64,000 nucleotides of DNA from CAILZL01 sp963748005. Its GTDB lineage: Bacteria > Pseudomonadota > Gammaproteobacteria > Steroidobacterales > Steroidobacteraceae. The stretch is taken from positions 496,001 to 560,000 of the forward strand of contig CAVVHH010000002.1 of NCBI GenBank assembly GCA_963748005.1, read 5' to 3'. Position numbers and translations under genes: made by a program. Below the pieces are notes generated by a model. The model was not told the DNA's origin. It saw only the letters and a list, made by a program, of their open reading frames with translations, and searched no databases. Shown here piece after piece: positions 52,219 through 61,066 of the stretch (positions within the stretch are counted from its first letter, which is position 1; every line of letters starts with the position of its first letter).

Positions 52219-53700
52219 ATGACCATGCACTTCATACGCCGGATAGCACCGCCCCTCCTGCTCCCTCTTGTCCTGTTGATTGCAGGATGTGCGACAACGG
52301 GAGGCGAATACGAAGAGGGAGAGCCTGTCTTCGTCGAAGAACAACCTCTCGCCCGACAAGGACAAGAGGCCTCGCTGCAGGACTCGCTCCATGCGGAGGA
52401 AGCAACTCCAAGCACCGACGAGGGGGAAGTTCCGTTGGCCGTTGCCGAATCAGAGCCTCCGGCCGGTATTTCCACGAACAAACTTCCGGAGGTGATTGTC
52501 GAGGGGCGCGTTCCCGAGCGATACGAAGTGATCAGTGGTCACGTCGCCGAAGCGAGAGCCCTGCTGCGCGATGTCGAACTTGAATATGTATTCACAGGGA
52601 AGGGCAAGAAAGAGGTGCTGCGTGGCCGTCCGGTGGTCTTTGCACTGTGGAGCGAGGCAAAGAAGGCCTGGATCATTGCCCACATCGAGATTCCCCGCCC
52701 TCCGGTCAAATGGCGGCCCGGCGGGAAACCGATCCCTTTCCTGGTGCGCACACCGGGAATTCAGGCACAGCACATCAAGGGTACGGGCGCCGAACGCCTG
52801 ATGTTCGCTTTTTCCAAGGACGGCGAGCAGCTGAAAGTTTATGGGAGAAAATTCCCGGCATTCGACAATGCGCTGCTCAAGATAAAACAATGGCGAGCCG
52901 TTGCCGAGACCGCCAGGCCCATCATCTATCTGCCGTTCACCGAAGACACTCTTGATCCACAGTTTGTCAGCAGCGGCAAGGAATACCTGCTGGCCACGGC
53001 GCGCAAGGCGGCCGAGGAATTGCGCCTCGCCAATGCGCCCAGCGTGGCATTTCCGGGTGAGGTTCTTGCGGATATCGTGCCCGCTGAAGTCATAACAACG
53101 CTTGCGGTCATCGAACAGACAGACGACGCTGACTACGCCAAAAAGCAGCAGGCTGCGGTCGATGAAGTGCTGAACCACTACGGCCTGAAACGCGAGGAAG
53201 CGTTTCGCTACAGCGTCTCCAGTGCAGCCGCCCTCGGCCCCATGCAGTTCACGAACCGGAAGGGGAACGGTACCTATGCGCTGACAGTCAGGCGATGCCC
53301 CGAGGCGAAACTTGACCCGAACTTCGAGCGCGGGGCGACGAATCTCCTGAACGCCATGAAGGCGGCGATCTGTCTGTTTGACCTCGAGCTGGCGCAGATG
53401 CGTGCGGACATTCGCCTTGCGTATCGCGACAACATGCAGGTGCTCGGCATCTTCCCCGTTGCCGCCTACAACGGTGGACCGAAGAATGTCACCAAGCTCT
53501 ACAACGTCATGAAAAGGATGAAGGTCAAGCTTGACGAGCTGAGCCGCCCCGGAGAAATGCCGCAAGGAAAGAAGGTGACCTGCCCCTGCCTCTGGAAGGA
53601 AACCGTTGCAGGCGTCGTGCCCGTGACAATTCCGCGATACAACAATGAAAATCGCGGCTACGTTGAAAAGTATCAGAGCATTTTGAGCGTGTTTGAGTGA
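52219..53700 (+). CDS. Lytic-transglycosylase-like lipoprotein
   Basis: 493 residues. The signal ends in a lipobox LLIAGC (Cys24), followed by an acidic linker (GGEYEEGEPVFVEEQP). A beta-rich middle domain (VVFALWSEAKKAWIIAHIEI, IKGTGAERLMFAFSKDGEQL) precedes an SLT-like domain. That domain has KREEAFRYSVSSAAALGPMQ, where the Glu before the Ser/Gly-Pro-Met-Gln motif is the probable general acid, and ends FPVAAYNGGPKNV. It should cut peptidoglycan glycan strands at the outer membrane. A second start 6 bases downstream is possible. Confidence 0.82.
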   Translation: MTMHFIRRIAPPLLLPLVLLIAGCATTGGEYEEGEPVFVEEQPLARQGQEASLQDSLHAEEATPSTDEGEVPLAVAESEPPAGISTNKLPEVIVEGRVPERYEVISGHVAEARALLRDVELEYVFTGKGKKEVLRGRPVVFALWSEAKKAWIIAHIEIPRPPVKWRPGGKPIPFLVRTPGIQAQHIKGTGAERLMFAFSKDGEQLKVYGRKFPAFDNALLKIKQWRAVAETARPIIYLPFTEDTLDPQFVSSGKEYLLATARKAAEELRLANAPSVAFPGEVLADIVPAEVITTLAVIEQTDDADYAKKQQAAVDEVLNHYGLKREEAFRYSVSSAAALGPMQFTNRKGNGTYALTVRRCPEAKLDPNFERGATNLLNAMKAAICLFDLELAQMRADIRLAYRDNMQVLGIFPVAAYNGGPKNVTKLYNVMKRMKVKLDELSRPGEMPQGKKVTCPCLWKETVAGVVPVTIPRYNNENRGYVEKYQSILSVFE

Positions 53701-53755
53701 GGAAAACTCGATTCGATGACCAAGTGTTATAACGTCGAAAAATCATGGCATGTTT

Positions 53756-53823
53756 ATGGGCAGAGCATGGCGTCACACGGCCACGCGGGAAGCGTGGGAT
53801 TTTTCTTATCTGGACCTGACTAG
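53756..53823 (+). pseudogene. Severed 5' end of the Mrr-type endonuclease gene
   Basis: ATG 53756 opens MGRAWRHTATREAWDFSYLD, then LT, and runs into the left end of the IS element. Joining base 53823 to 54659 (removing the IS and one CTAG copy) continues in frame into SNSSVYPPN of the endonuclease. So these 68 bases are the original start of that gene, cut off by the insertion. Confidence 0.75.
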
Positions 53824-54654
53824 AACCTATCTCAAATTCGTTTGAGTAGCATATTTATGCAGGCGAGCTGTACAAAGCCGAGGAAGTTTTGCGCGTAATA
53901 CTCCCATCGACACAGGATTCTTCGCTGCCATTGCAACCAGGCGAAGAAGCGTTCGACCAGCCAGCGTCGCTGATAACGGCGCAAGCGCCGTCCATCCTGC
54001 GTGGCGTGTCTCACCCGATTGGTCTTGTGCGGCGCAATCATCTCGATGTCCTGTTCGCGCAACTGCTCATCCAGGGGGTCGGAGTCATAGGCCTTGTCGC
54101 CGATCAGATTCTCCGGCTTCGCTTCGATCATGTAAAAGTCGAAGCTCAGCTGCACCAGCGTAACTTCGTGATGGTTCGCGGCATGCGTGCTGACCGCCAA
54201 GGGCAAGCCATGGCGATCCACAATCGCCATGATTTTCACGCCTTTGCCCCGCTTGGTTTTGCCAATTTCCTCGCCGCCGCCTTTGGCACTGGCAAACGTG
54301 GCATCAATGAACGCTTCGCGTTCATCGATCATCCCCTGCTCGCGCAGGTCATTGGCCAGATCCGTCAGCACCGCGCGCAATACTTCATCCCGACACCATT
54401 GCTGGAAACGCCGATGCACCGTCTTGTAGTTGGGATAGCACTGGGGCAGCAGATGCCATTGCGCGCCGGTGTTCAGAATCCACAACACGCCTTCCAGAAC
54501 TTTGCGTGCAGGCACTGGCTTGCGCCCCGGGCGACTTTCTTCAAGGCTCTCCTCGGGAAAGTGCTGCCGTATCCTTGCCCAATGTGCATCGCTTAATTTC
54601 AGCATATGCACGATTCTACATCTTTATGCACGGCAGTTAATTTTGAGATAGGTT
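53824..54654. mobile_element. IS5-family insertion sequence
   Basis: 831 bases bounded by perfect inverted ends AACCTATCTCAAA and TTTGAGATAGGTT, with CTAG on both flanks (53820-53823 and 54655-54658), the expected target duplication; since CTAG is palindromic, a 2-base TA duplication cannot be ruled out. One transposase gene on the reverse strand fills it. Ends and duplication are intact, which suggests a recent insertion. Confidence 0.9.
53832..54605 (-). CDS. IS5-family DDE transposase
   Basis: 257 residues from ATG 54605 (GTG 54611 is also possible). MLKLSDAHWARIRQHFPEE and VLEGVLWILNTGAQWHLLP are the N-terminal DUF4096-like region. The DDE domain has DATFASAKGGG with the first Asp, IGDKAYDSDPL with the second, and a WLVERFFAWLQWQRRI helix with the Glu. 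This is the usual IS5/IS427-type transposase of one frame, apparently intact. It cuts and pastes the element. Confidence 0.92.
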   Translation of the reverse strand: MLKLSDAHWARIRQHFPEESLEESRPGRKPVPARKVLEGVLWILNTGAQWHLLPQCYPNYKTVHRRFQQWCRDEVLRAVLTDLANDLREQGMIDEREAFIDATFASAKGGGEEIGKTKRGKGVKIMAIVDRHGLPLAVSTHAANHHEVTLVQLSFDFYMIEAKPENLIGDKAYDSDPLDEQLREQDIEMIAPHKTNRVRHATQDGRRLRRYQRRWLVERFFAWLQWQRRILCRWEYYAQNFLGFVQLACINMLLKRI

Positions 54655-55520
54655 CTAGTAATTCATCTGTTTATCCGCCCAACGCAGGCGGAGCACTAGT
54701 CAAATGCCCTTACTGCGCAAGTTATGCCGACGAATATCCCGGTTCGGATTACTGGCAACTTACATTTGCCGACTTCAAGAACGCCCATGCAGCTCAAAGT
54801 CGACGAATGCAGCGCGTGGGAATTGCTCCAGATCGAGAACATCTGCTGCTCTCCGGCCACATGATGGACCACCACAGCACCCTTTATCTTTGCCCCATGT
54901 GCGGCTGGTGGATAGCGGTTGATGAAGCCATCCTGCCTGCAATCAAGTGGCAGCTTTGGTACGTTATGCTTACTTCCGTGGCCGTATTGCACGAGTTCGC
55001 CATAGGCAATACAGGAATACCCATTGACGAAGTTCGTCGTTACCTCATGCGTAAATTCGCAGCACGAAACTCCTTACACCCACGGATGTTCGAAGAAACC
55101 GTAGCCAGTGTTTTCCGGGATCACGGATATCAATCAACAGTCACGGCTTACACGCGGGATGGCGGAATCGATGTTGTCTTGACAGGTCCCAACGAGGAGC
55201 GAATTGGCGTACAAGTTAAAAGATACCAACGAGCAATCCAGGTCGAGCAAATTCGTGAGTTCCTTGGTGCTCTAACGATAGGGAAATACACCAGGGGCCT
55301 ATTCGTTACAACATCGAAATTTCAAAGAGGAGCAAGAAAGCTCGCCGGCTATTGCTGTAAACAACACATACCTATCGAGCTCATAGATGCTGAATCATTT
55401 CTGGAGATGTTAGGCATTGCCCAACTAAAAAACGGGGTGAATCCTGAAGATTGCCAGATCGGCAAGAACCGGCCTTTGCAATTCAACCTACACACTCATT
55501 TGAATCTGAATTCACTCTAG
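54606..55520 (+). CDS. Mrr-type restriction endonuclease, 5' end replaced by IS sequence
   Basis: 304 residues as it stands. The first 17 (MHDSTSLCTAVNFEIG and S) come from the IS right end; native sequence starts at SNSSVYPPN. A zinc ribbon (CPYC 34-37, CPMC 96-99) precedes an Mrr PD-(D/E)XK nuclease: EETVASVFRDHGYQSTVT, DGGIDV (Asp189) and GVQVKRYQ (Gln203-Lys205), then GALTIGKYTRGLFVTTSKF. Such enzymes cut modified DNA. The hybrid could still be active if an outward promoter in the IS transcribes it. It opens the defence cluster. Confidence 0.85.
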   Translation: MHDSTSLCTAVNFEIGSSNSSVYPPNAGGALVKCPYCASYADEYPGSDYWQLTFADFKNAHAAQSRRMQRVGIAPDREHLLLSGHMMDHHSTLYLCPMCGWWIAVDEAILPAIKWQLWYVMLTSVAVLHEFAIGNTGIPIDEVRRYLMRKFAARNSLHPRMFEETVASVFRDHGYQSTVTAYTRDGGIDVVLTGPNEERIGVQVKRYQRAIQVEQIREFLGALTIGKYTRGLFVTTSKFQRGARKLAGYCCKQHIPIELIDAESFLEMLGIAQLKNGVNPEDCQIGKNRPLQFNLHTHLNLNSL

Positions 55521-55616
55521 TGGTAAGAGCGATCTGCCACTACAGCGGCACGTCAGCATTCAGAATTCCCTTGCCTCCATTTCAAGAAGATGCTGGTGAG
55601 GTTCACACAGAGCCAC

Positions 55617-56486
55617 TCATTCCGCAGCAGGGCTCGCAGATTGATACAAGGGCCAATAAAAATCTCGCAAATCAGGTATGAGTTCATTGAGTGGCGGCGC
55701 CTGTAGATTGCTACGTCTCAGAAACGCCTGCCACATCACTCGCTTGTTGTGGGCGAACTCATCACTCAAACCAGCAGGCATTGAACTGGGCAACCTGGTA
55801 CCACGCCGACTGAAAGTAGCGCGAATGGCAGTCGGCAACAACGCGGCATCAAGGGATTCAAGTCGCATCAACACCCACAGGTCAAAGTAATCCTTGAGCC
55901 TGGTGTTGAATCCTCCCAGGACTACCAAGGCTTCGAGTTTTTCTGCAATAACCGTTTCGAGAGGATAAACACGCAAGACGGGCGCAGGCATGGACAGCAA
56001 CGTTGGGTACTGCTTTCTATCCGGTGCTGGCGTCACTGCGTCACCAAAGCCGATATCGCATTGAACCGGGATGCGTGACCGCACCAGTGTTGCCTGCAAT
56101 GTGATCCGCACGCCGGGATAGCCCGCTTCCTGTCTGATTGCTTCCGCCTTGACCGAAGCGGAATCGAACAGTAGACCATCATCTGGCTCGATCGAAGCTA
56201 CAGCCAGTTCTCGAAATACTTTGGCTAACACATCCGGCTCAGACGAACCGAACGCCAAAAAATCCGCATCACGTGTCGGGCGCTGTTCCAGATCGAACCA
56301 GAGACGAAACAGCAAAGCACCTTTGAGCACAAACTGCTCAGCATGGGCCGACTTCGACAATCGATACAGGAGACGCTCCAGCGCATAGCGCACCAGGATT
56401 TGCTCGAACTCTTCACCCCGCTCCGTGGCCAGGTTCAGCAAGCGCTGACGCACCGACGCTGCCAGATTAGTGCTGGCTGAGGTCAT
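55617..56486 (-). CDS. abiEii: AbiEii/AbiGii-type nucleotidyltransferase toxin
   Basis: 289 residues. The nucleotidyltransferase core reads FVLKGALLFRLWFDLEQRPTR followed by DAD (73-75), the metal-binding pair. A later YPLETVIAEKLEALVVLG and RLKDYFDLWVLMRLES are also family features. In type IV AbiE systems this toxin transfers nucleotides and causes abortive infection. Its first four bases overlap the antitoxin gene (ATGA), so the two are translationally coupled. Confidence 0.9.
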   Translation of the reverse strand: MTSASTNLAASVRQRLLNLATERGEEFEQILVRYALERLLYRLSKSAHAEQFVLKGALLFRLWFDLEQRPTRDADFLAFGSSEPDVLAKVFRELAVASIEPDDGLLFDSASVKAEAIRQEAGYPGVRITLQATLVRSRIPVQCDIGFGDAVTPAPDRKQYPTLLSMPAPVLRVYPLETVIAEKLEALVVLGGFNTRLKDYFDLWVLMRLESLDAALLPTAIRATFSRRGTRLPSSMPAGLSDEFAHNKRVMWQAFLRRSNLQAPPLNELIPDLRDFYWPLYQSASPAAE

Positions 56487-57088
56487 GCAGTTAGTGCCTC
56501 AACATACGGACGCATGACAGCCTGCACCCGACACACCTTGGCCATAGCGTCGAGCTCGTCGAGGGTAAAGCGCTTCGCGCGCCAACCTTCGCGTAGTGCC
56601 TCAAGCGCCACATCCAGCCCAACCTGATTGCGAAATTTGAAACAGTCGGCCACGGTCTTGGCCACGGAGTACACACGCACGCTACCGCCCGGCCGCACTT
56701 TGGTTTCTACGCCAGCTGTCAGTGCTTGCCCAGAAAAATGCATCAGCCGTACTGGTGGATAGCTGGCGGGTTTGCGCCATGCGCTCTTGGGCAGCGCCAG
56801 CCAGACTTCGCGCGGGCTTTGGGTGGTGAGCCTGTGCAGCAGCAGAGCCGACAGCAGGCACATCACACCCTGGGGATAAAGGTGCTGCGCCGCCACCCAG
56901 CTATCCGTCTGTGCATGCTGCCTCGCTGCCTGGTACCGACCTCGAGCGACTCGCACCACTCGACCATCGGCTACCAGCTCAGCCAGCGCTCGGTATAGCG
57001 ACGGCCGCGATAGCCCCAGCCCCGCAAGCTCGGTCGTGGTGGCGGTTTTGTGGTGCTTTACGTAGCGTTCAACAGTGGCTTTTTCCAC
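56483..57088 (-). CDS. abiEi: AbiEi-type antitoxin/repressor
   Basis: 201 residues from GTG 57088. N-terminal winged helix (VERYVKHHKTATTTELAGLG, SRPSLYRALAELVADGRVVR), then the AbiEi C-terminal domain: VAAQHLYPQGVMCLLSALLL, WLALPKSAWRKPASY, RVYSVAKTVADCFKFR and the last DELDAMAKVCRVQ. AbiEi neutralises the toxin and represses its own operon by binding inverted repeats. An inverted repeat lies directly upstream. Confidence 0.9.
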   Translation of the reverse strand: MEKATVERYVKHHKTATTTELAGLGLSRPSLYRALAELVADGRVVRVARGRYQAARQHAQTDSWVAAQHLYPQGVMCLLSALLLHRLTTQSPREVWLALPKSAWRKPASYPPVRLMHFSGQALTAGVETKVRPGGSVRVYSVAKTVADCFKFRNQVGLDVALEALREGWRAKRFTLDELDAMAKVCRVQAVMRPYVEALTA

Positions 57089-57096
57089 GTGACCAT

Positions 57097-57124
57097 CCTA
57101 GTTACTTATATATAACTAACTAGG
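57097..57124. promoter_or_regulatory. Probable AbiEi operator/promoter
   Basis: Perfect inverted octamers CCTAGTTA (57097-57104) and TAACTAGG (57117-57124) flank an AT-rich core with TATATA. It lies 9 bases before the abiEi start, where autorepression is known for this family. Confidence 0.55.
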
Positions 57125-57372
57125 ATAGTCTCACATAGTCACTCTGCATACCAGCGCACCGATCGGAGATCACGATGCAAAATAGCCGGAACATGCGACT
57201 GCCAATCCCCAGGTCGTCATGCGATTTAGCGAGAGTTGCCATGATTTCTGAAACTCACGCGTCGGTTTCGTGCAGATTCCGTGCAGTGCGCGATGGACGG
57301 CTGGCCACCCACCTCCACCGAACTTCCGCCAGTGGCTGGGAGCCGATGCGAGCGCATTGCAAGGACGCTTGC

Positions 57373-57984
57373 TTAGAAACGTGAGTCGTTTTCGCAGGGT
57401 TCACCGTCGCTATCGCCATCCATCTTGGTTCCCGTACAATGCTTCACGAAGAACTCTGCTTCGGCACGCGATTGCATGTCGCTGCAATAGACACGACCAT
57501 CGCATTGGAATGCTGGCGTCTGTACTTTTTCCGCAGGCTCACTCTCCGACGTCAAAGCAGCCGGCTCTACTTGTTCGTCATCAGTAGTCAACTGTTCTGC
57601 CTTCTTGCCTTGAAAATAGTTCCAGCCTGCGAAGGCGATGACGGCGATCAGGCATATCGAGATTACCTTGGCAGCCAATGATTGCGGTGCAGTGGCAGAT
57701 GCAGGAGATGAAGCGCCTTGTACTGCACTTGGTTTTCGGCGTGAGCCAATATTCGACTGGTACCGTGCATCTTCGAGTCCTACCGGGCGAACCTTCACAG
57801 CATTCACTCGCCCTTGCGCATCCGTGCCGACCTCATAAGTCACCTTGTCACCCGGCATCGGCCGACGCACGCGCACTTCGAAGGCTTTCAGGTGACAAAA
57901 GATACGCGTGCCGCCTTCCGCAGGCTCGATGAAGCCAAAGCCACGATCATCTTTCCAGTCGACCAGCGTTCCCTTGAGGCGCAT
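57373..57984 (-). CDS. Cold-shock-domain membrane protein with excalibur end
   Basis: 203 residues in three parts. A cold-shock domain (LKGTLVDWKDDRGFGFIEP, then FCHLKAFEVRVRRPMPGDKV) is the nucleic-acid binder. A transmembrane helix follows at about 106-124 (KVISICLIAVIAFAGWNYF). An excalibur calcium-binding motif, DGDSDGEPCE at 189-198 with paired Cys upstream (CDGRVYC), forms the periplasmic end. CSD-TM proteins are known in proteobacteria; linkage to excalibur is less usual. A membrane-bound RNA/DNA binder that senses calcium outside is a possible reading. Confidence 0.82.
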   Translation of the reverse strand: MRLKGTLVDWKDDRGFGFIEPAEGGTRIFCHLKAFEVRVRRPMPGDKVTYEVGTDAQGRVNAVKVRPVGLEDARYQSNIGSRRKPSAVQGASSPASATAPQSLAAKVISICLIAVIAFAGWNYFQGKKAEQLTTDDEQVEPAALTSESEPAEKVQTPAFQCDGRVYCSDMQSRAEAEFFVKHCTGTKMDGDSDGEPCENDSRF

Positions 57985-58207
57985 ATACAGACCTAGAGCA
58001 TTTCAATGAGAGTAAATCCACGCGCGCGATGGTGATCGATAACAGACACGGAAGCTGACAATCAGCTTGACCGAAACACCGAAACCCGGCACCACTCTCT
58101 CTTAGCTGGGGTCCAGTCAGTCGGGACACACTCGCGTGCACCTGGCTTGACTGCCTTTGCCGAGGCGGCAGTCGGCGGTTTGGATAGGATCGTGCGCCAA
58201 GACATTC

Positions 58208-60622
58208 TTATGAGAACACCGCCACCAGCTCTGCAACGATTCGCACCTCTTCCGCCTCACGCGCACCGATCGAAGTTGACTTAAACCGGGCGTCGGTACT
58301 GTCAGGGCGTAGCCGGATGGAGGAATGCACCCATGAGTGGCCCACTTGTCTCTTCTCGCTTTCGTACACTTTTACCGTATATCCAGCTGCGCAATCAGGG
58401 TCATGAATGCTTCGATGCTGGGCCACAACCACCTTACCCTGTCGTGTACCAACCGGACTTGCTTTGAATAGGCACCACGAACCATCAGGAATACGTCGAT
58501 TCATGGATTCCCCAACTACTTGAGCGACGAACAATCCCGGTTTCGGTCGAAATCCCTCCGGCAATTCAACCCATTCGATCTCCGAGGCGTCGACGGATTG
58601 AGTATCACTGAATGCGCCCGCAGCGAACTTCAAATCAACTAGCGGTACGCAATTTTTGTATGGCTTAGCCTCACTTGGCAGCAGTCGCCTAAACGGCTCC
58701 AGATTCGCCTCGATGTGTGCCATCGGTTGTTCAACTGCTACAGCATTAATCGGAGCGGCAGCTCCCAAGAGTGACCGGAAGTATTTGCCAGCTTCCGGGT
58801 TGGTAAAGTAGACATAGCAGCCCTTAAGTCCTCGGGTCATTAACGTTCGGTAGGTATTCTTGACAATGCGGTCAGCGCGCTCGCGAATACCTTTTACACC
58901 TGCTTTGGCCGCGCTCTTGTAGCCCTTTACGGATTGATCAGCGGTCGCACGTTTCTCAGGCTTCGTGACAACTTTGCCATCTCGCACCGTGAAGTCGTCG
59001 CCAACCACCACTCCGATGTACTCGAGTTCGAGTCCCTGACAAGTGTGAATGCAACCAATCTCATCCACTGAGTCCTTTGCGACGATCCACAGACTGCCGT
59101 CGCTTGACAAATTCCATTGCATGGCAAAGCTGTGCTCCGGAATCACAACATCCATTGCTTGCGCGTTCTTCCTGCTATTCCACGGCCAGCAATATCCAGC
59201 AACCATCCTGGCCTTATTGTTCGATTTGTTTTTCTCGACGATAGCCTTCCTCATCTCTTCTGGTGAGTCGAAGATTCGGAAATCAAACTCCTTTGGATCG
59301 AGCTTCTCGTTCGCCGTTGGCCTGATTTGAAGCGCGTTATCCAGCCAAGCCAAATATCCATCGGAACCATTACATCGAAACTGCGATGACAGTTCGTCGA
59401 TCGAAACCTTCGCGCCAAGCTCTCGCGCCCAGCGGCGAATCTCATCCTTATGGCCGATATCTTTGAGCGTGACGACTTGATCCTCGTCAATGAAAAAGAT
59501 GACGCATTTTGCAGCGTTAATCAGCTCCTTGATCTGGTTTTCGCCGAGATTTCCATAGAGCCCCGACTTTTCGTTGAGTCGGTGCGCCTCATCTACAATA
59601 AGAACGTCAAACGCATTTGGTTCCGCGTCGACAAATGCACCGGACCCAGAGAACAGATTCGAGATCTCTGTCCTTCGAAGAACGCCGGTCATCTTGCTTT
59701 CGTAAACAGCACGCGGAGCAGCGTTCTTTGAGACATATCTGCACGTAAATCCAAATTTCGAGACGGCCACCAAGAGATTTATCGCTATAACGGACTTGCC
59801 CGTGCCGGGCCCTCCCTCAACAATGAAAACCTGCTTCTTCTGATCACTCGCATGCTTGGCAAGGGCCAGAGCACTTTCATAAACGACCTTTTGATCGTCG
59901 ATCAGCACGAACTCCTGATTGCCCTTCATCATCTTTGCGAGGCTGTCCACCAGAGTCTTAGAGGGACGAATGCGACCATTCTCAATTTTGTAAAGCAGAC
60001 CAGCCTTGTCGCCATACTTCACGTAACGCTTAATGAATTCCCGAAGTTTGTTCCGCTCCGATTCGCCCTTTAAAAACAGCGGAGCTTTTTCAATATAGTG
60101 TTGATACCGTTCGTTATTGATAACGCCGTCGGTTGCATAGTTGTGAAGATAGGCGCAAGGCTTCAGCTCAATTCCGCCGTCGTACACAGCCTCGTTGAAC
60201 CCATTCAGAAGTGCGGCATACGACCAAGCCTGATACGACGGGTGGCTGACCTCATGGTTTCCGCGCGCGAGGTATGTCGACACAACGCCATCCTTGTCTG
60301 TGAGCGTAGCCTTTGACCATTGCTTTAGCTCGACAATAATGAGATTTGGTTGGCTATCCGAATCTTCTCCCGTGATGATGAAGTCGACTCGCTTAGCGGT
60401 CTGAGGAATACGATATTCAATGGCGATACCGACTTCATCCGGTATCTGATCGTCGTTAAGCACCTTTGCCATCGACAGCAACGACTCTCGCCACGACCCA
60501 ATTTCCGACTTCCCCACCTTGCGACCAGTTCGGTTCGTGTATGCATCCAAAATGATCTCGTCGATGTCTCGCTTCAGGGCATCTTCCAAGAAACGACTCT
60601 TGTTTGCTTGATAAACGATCAA
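58208..60622 (-). CDS. PD-(D/E)XK nuclease - DUF2075 helicase - S24/LexA-like fusion
   Basis: 804 residues from TTG 60622 (AGGG upstream). Residues about 60-135 form a nuclease-like module: RVDFII with Asp80, and IIVELKQW with Glu98/Lys100, then SYQAWSYAALL. The SF1-like DUF2075 motor follows: Walker A EGGPGTGKSVIA (about 269-280), DEAH at 344-347, QFRCNGSDGYLAWL, and the CIHTCQGLELEYIGVVVG motif. From about residue 690 it has an S24 peptidase fold: VVGESMNRRIPDG with the catalytic Ser and TVKVYESEK with the Lys. A nuclease-helicase carrying a LexA-type peptidase suggests damage- or phage-triggered control. The MazG-like gene lies 25 bases upstream. Confidence 0.82.
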   Translation of the reverse strand: MIVYQANKSRFLEDALKRDIDEIILDAYTNRTGRKVGKSEIGSWRESLLSMAKVLNDDQIPDEVGIAIEYRIPQTAKRVDFIITGEDSDSQPNLIIVELKQWSKATLTDKDGVVSTYLARGNHEVSHPSYQAWSYAALLNGFNEAVYDGGIELKPCAYLHNYATDGVINNERYQHYIEKAPLFLKGESERNKLREFIKRYVKYGDKAGLLYKIENGRIRPSKTLVDSLAKMMKGNQEFVLIDDQKVVYESALALAKHASDQKKQVFIVEGGPGTGKSVIAINLLVAVSKFGFTCRYVSKNAAPRAVYESKMTGVLRRTEISNLFSGSGAFVDAEPNAFDVLIVDEAHRLNEKSGLYGNLGENQIKELINAAKCVIFFIDEDQVVTLKDIGHKDEIRRWARELGAKVSIDELSSQFRCNGSDGYLAWLDNALQIRPTANEKLDPKEFDFRIFDSPEEMRKAIVEKNKSNNKARMVAGYCWPWNSRKNAQAMDVVIPEHSFAMQWNLSSDGSLWIVAKDSVDEIGCIHTCQGLELEYIGVVVGDDFTVRDGKVVTKPEKRATADQSVKGYKSAAKAGVKGIRERADRIVKNTYRTLMTRGLKGCYVYFTNPEAGKYFRSLLGAAAPINAVAVEQPMAHIEANLEPFRRLLPSEAKPYKNCVPLVDLKFAAGAFSDTQSVDASEIEWVELPEGFRPKPGLFVAQVVGESMNRRIPDGSWCLFKASPVGTRQGKVVVAQHRSIHDPDCAAGYTVKVYESEKRQVGHSWVHSSIRLRPDSTDARFKSTSIGAREAEEVRIVAELVAVFS

Positions 60623-60647
60623 CTGTGCATTTCCCTAACGCAGCTCG

Positions 60648-60998
60648 CTAAAGCTCGTTGTATTTCCTAGCGTTACCCCTTGACTTGTCGACTGGGTATC
60701 TCTTCGCATTGGACTCGATTTTTTCTTTAGCCGCACTGATTAGTTCAACATCCAGCTTATCAGCCAATCGAACCAAGTATATGAACACGTCGGCGATTTC
60801 GGCCTTGACTGCATCATGCTTGTCTGCGGAGAGAGTCTTGCTGTGCTCCTCATTCAGCCATTGGAAATGCTCCAACAACTCGGCAGCTTCAACAACTAAC
60901 GCAGCAGCCAAATTCTTTGGGCTGTGGTATTTATCCCAATCTCGCTCGTTGGAAAACTGCCGAATTGCATCTCGAAGTTGCTCCAATTCGTTGTTCAT
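60648..60998 (-). CDS. MazG-like nucleotide pyrophosphohydrolase
   Basis: 116 residues from ATG 60998 (GGTGGTG upstream). One all-alpha NTP-PPase domain: DKYHSPKNLAAALVVEAAEL, LEHFQWLNEEH, then VKAEIADVFIYLVRLADKLD. The EAAEL and EIADV acidic residues bind Mg. This is the RS21-C6/dCTPase-like form, which splits dNTPs to NMP and pyrophosphate. Placed 25 bases before the nuclease-helicase gene, it may deplete dNTPs alongside it. Confidence 0.88.
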   Translation of the reverse strand: MNNELEQLRDAIRQFSNERDWDKYHSPKNLAAALVVEAAELLEHFQWLNEEHSKTLSADKHDAVKAEIADVFIYLVRLADKLDVELISAAKEKIESNAKRYPVDKSRGNARKYNEL

Positions 60999-61066
60999 GA
61001 TTTCACCACCACCCATAGACATCGCATCAATAAACTTGTTGAGTTTGGCATACGGTAATCACAGCT

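Noticed and set aside
57175..57384. A 69-codon forward frame between abiEi and the cold-shock gene
   Set aside because: No recognisable content; overlaps the 3' end of the cold-shock gene on the other strand.
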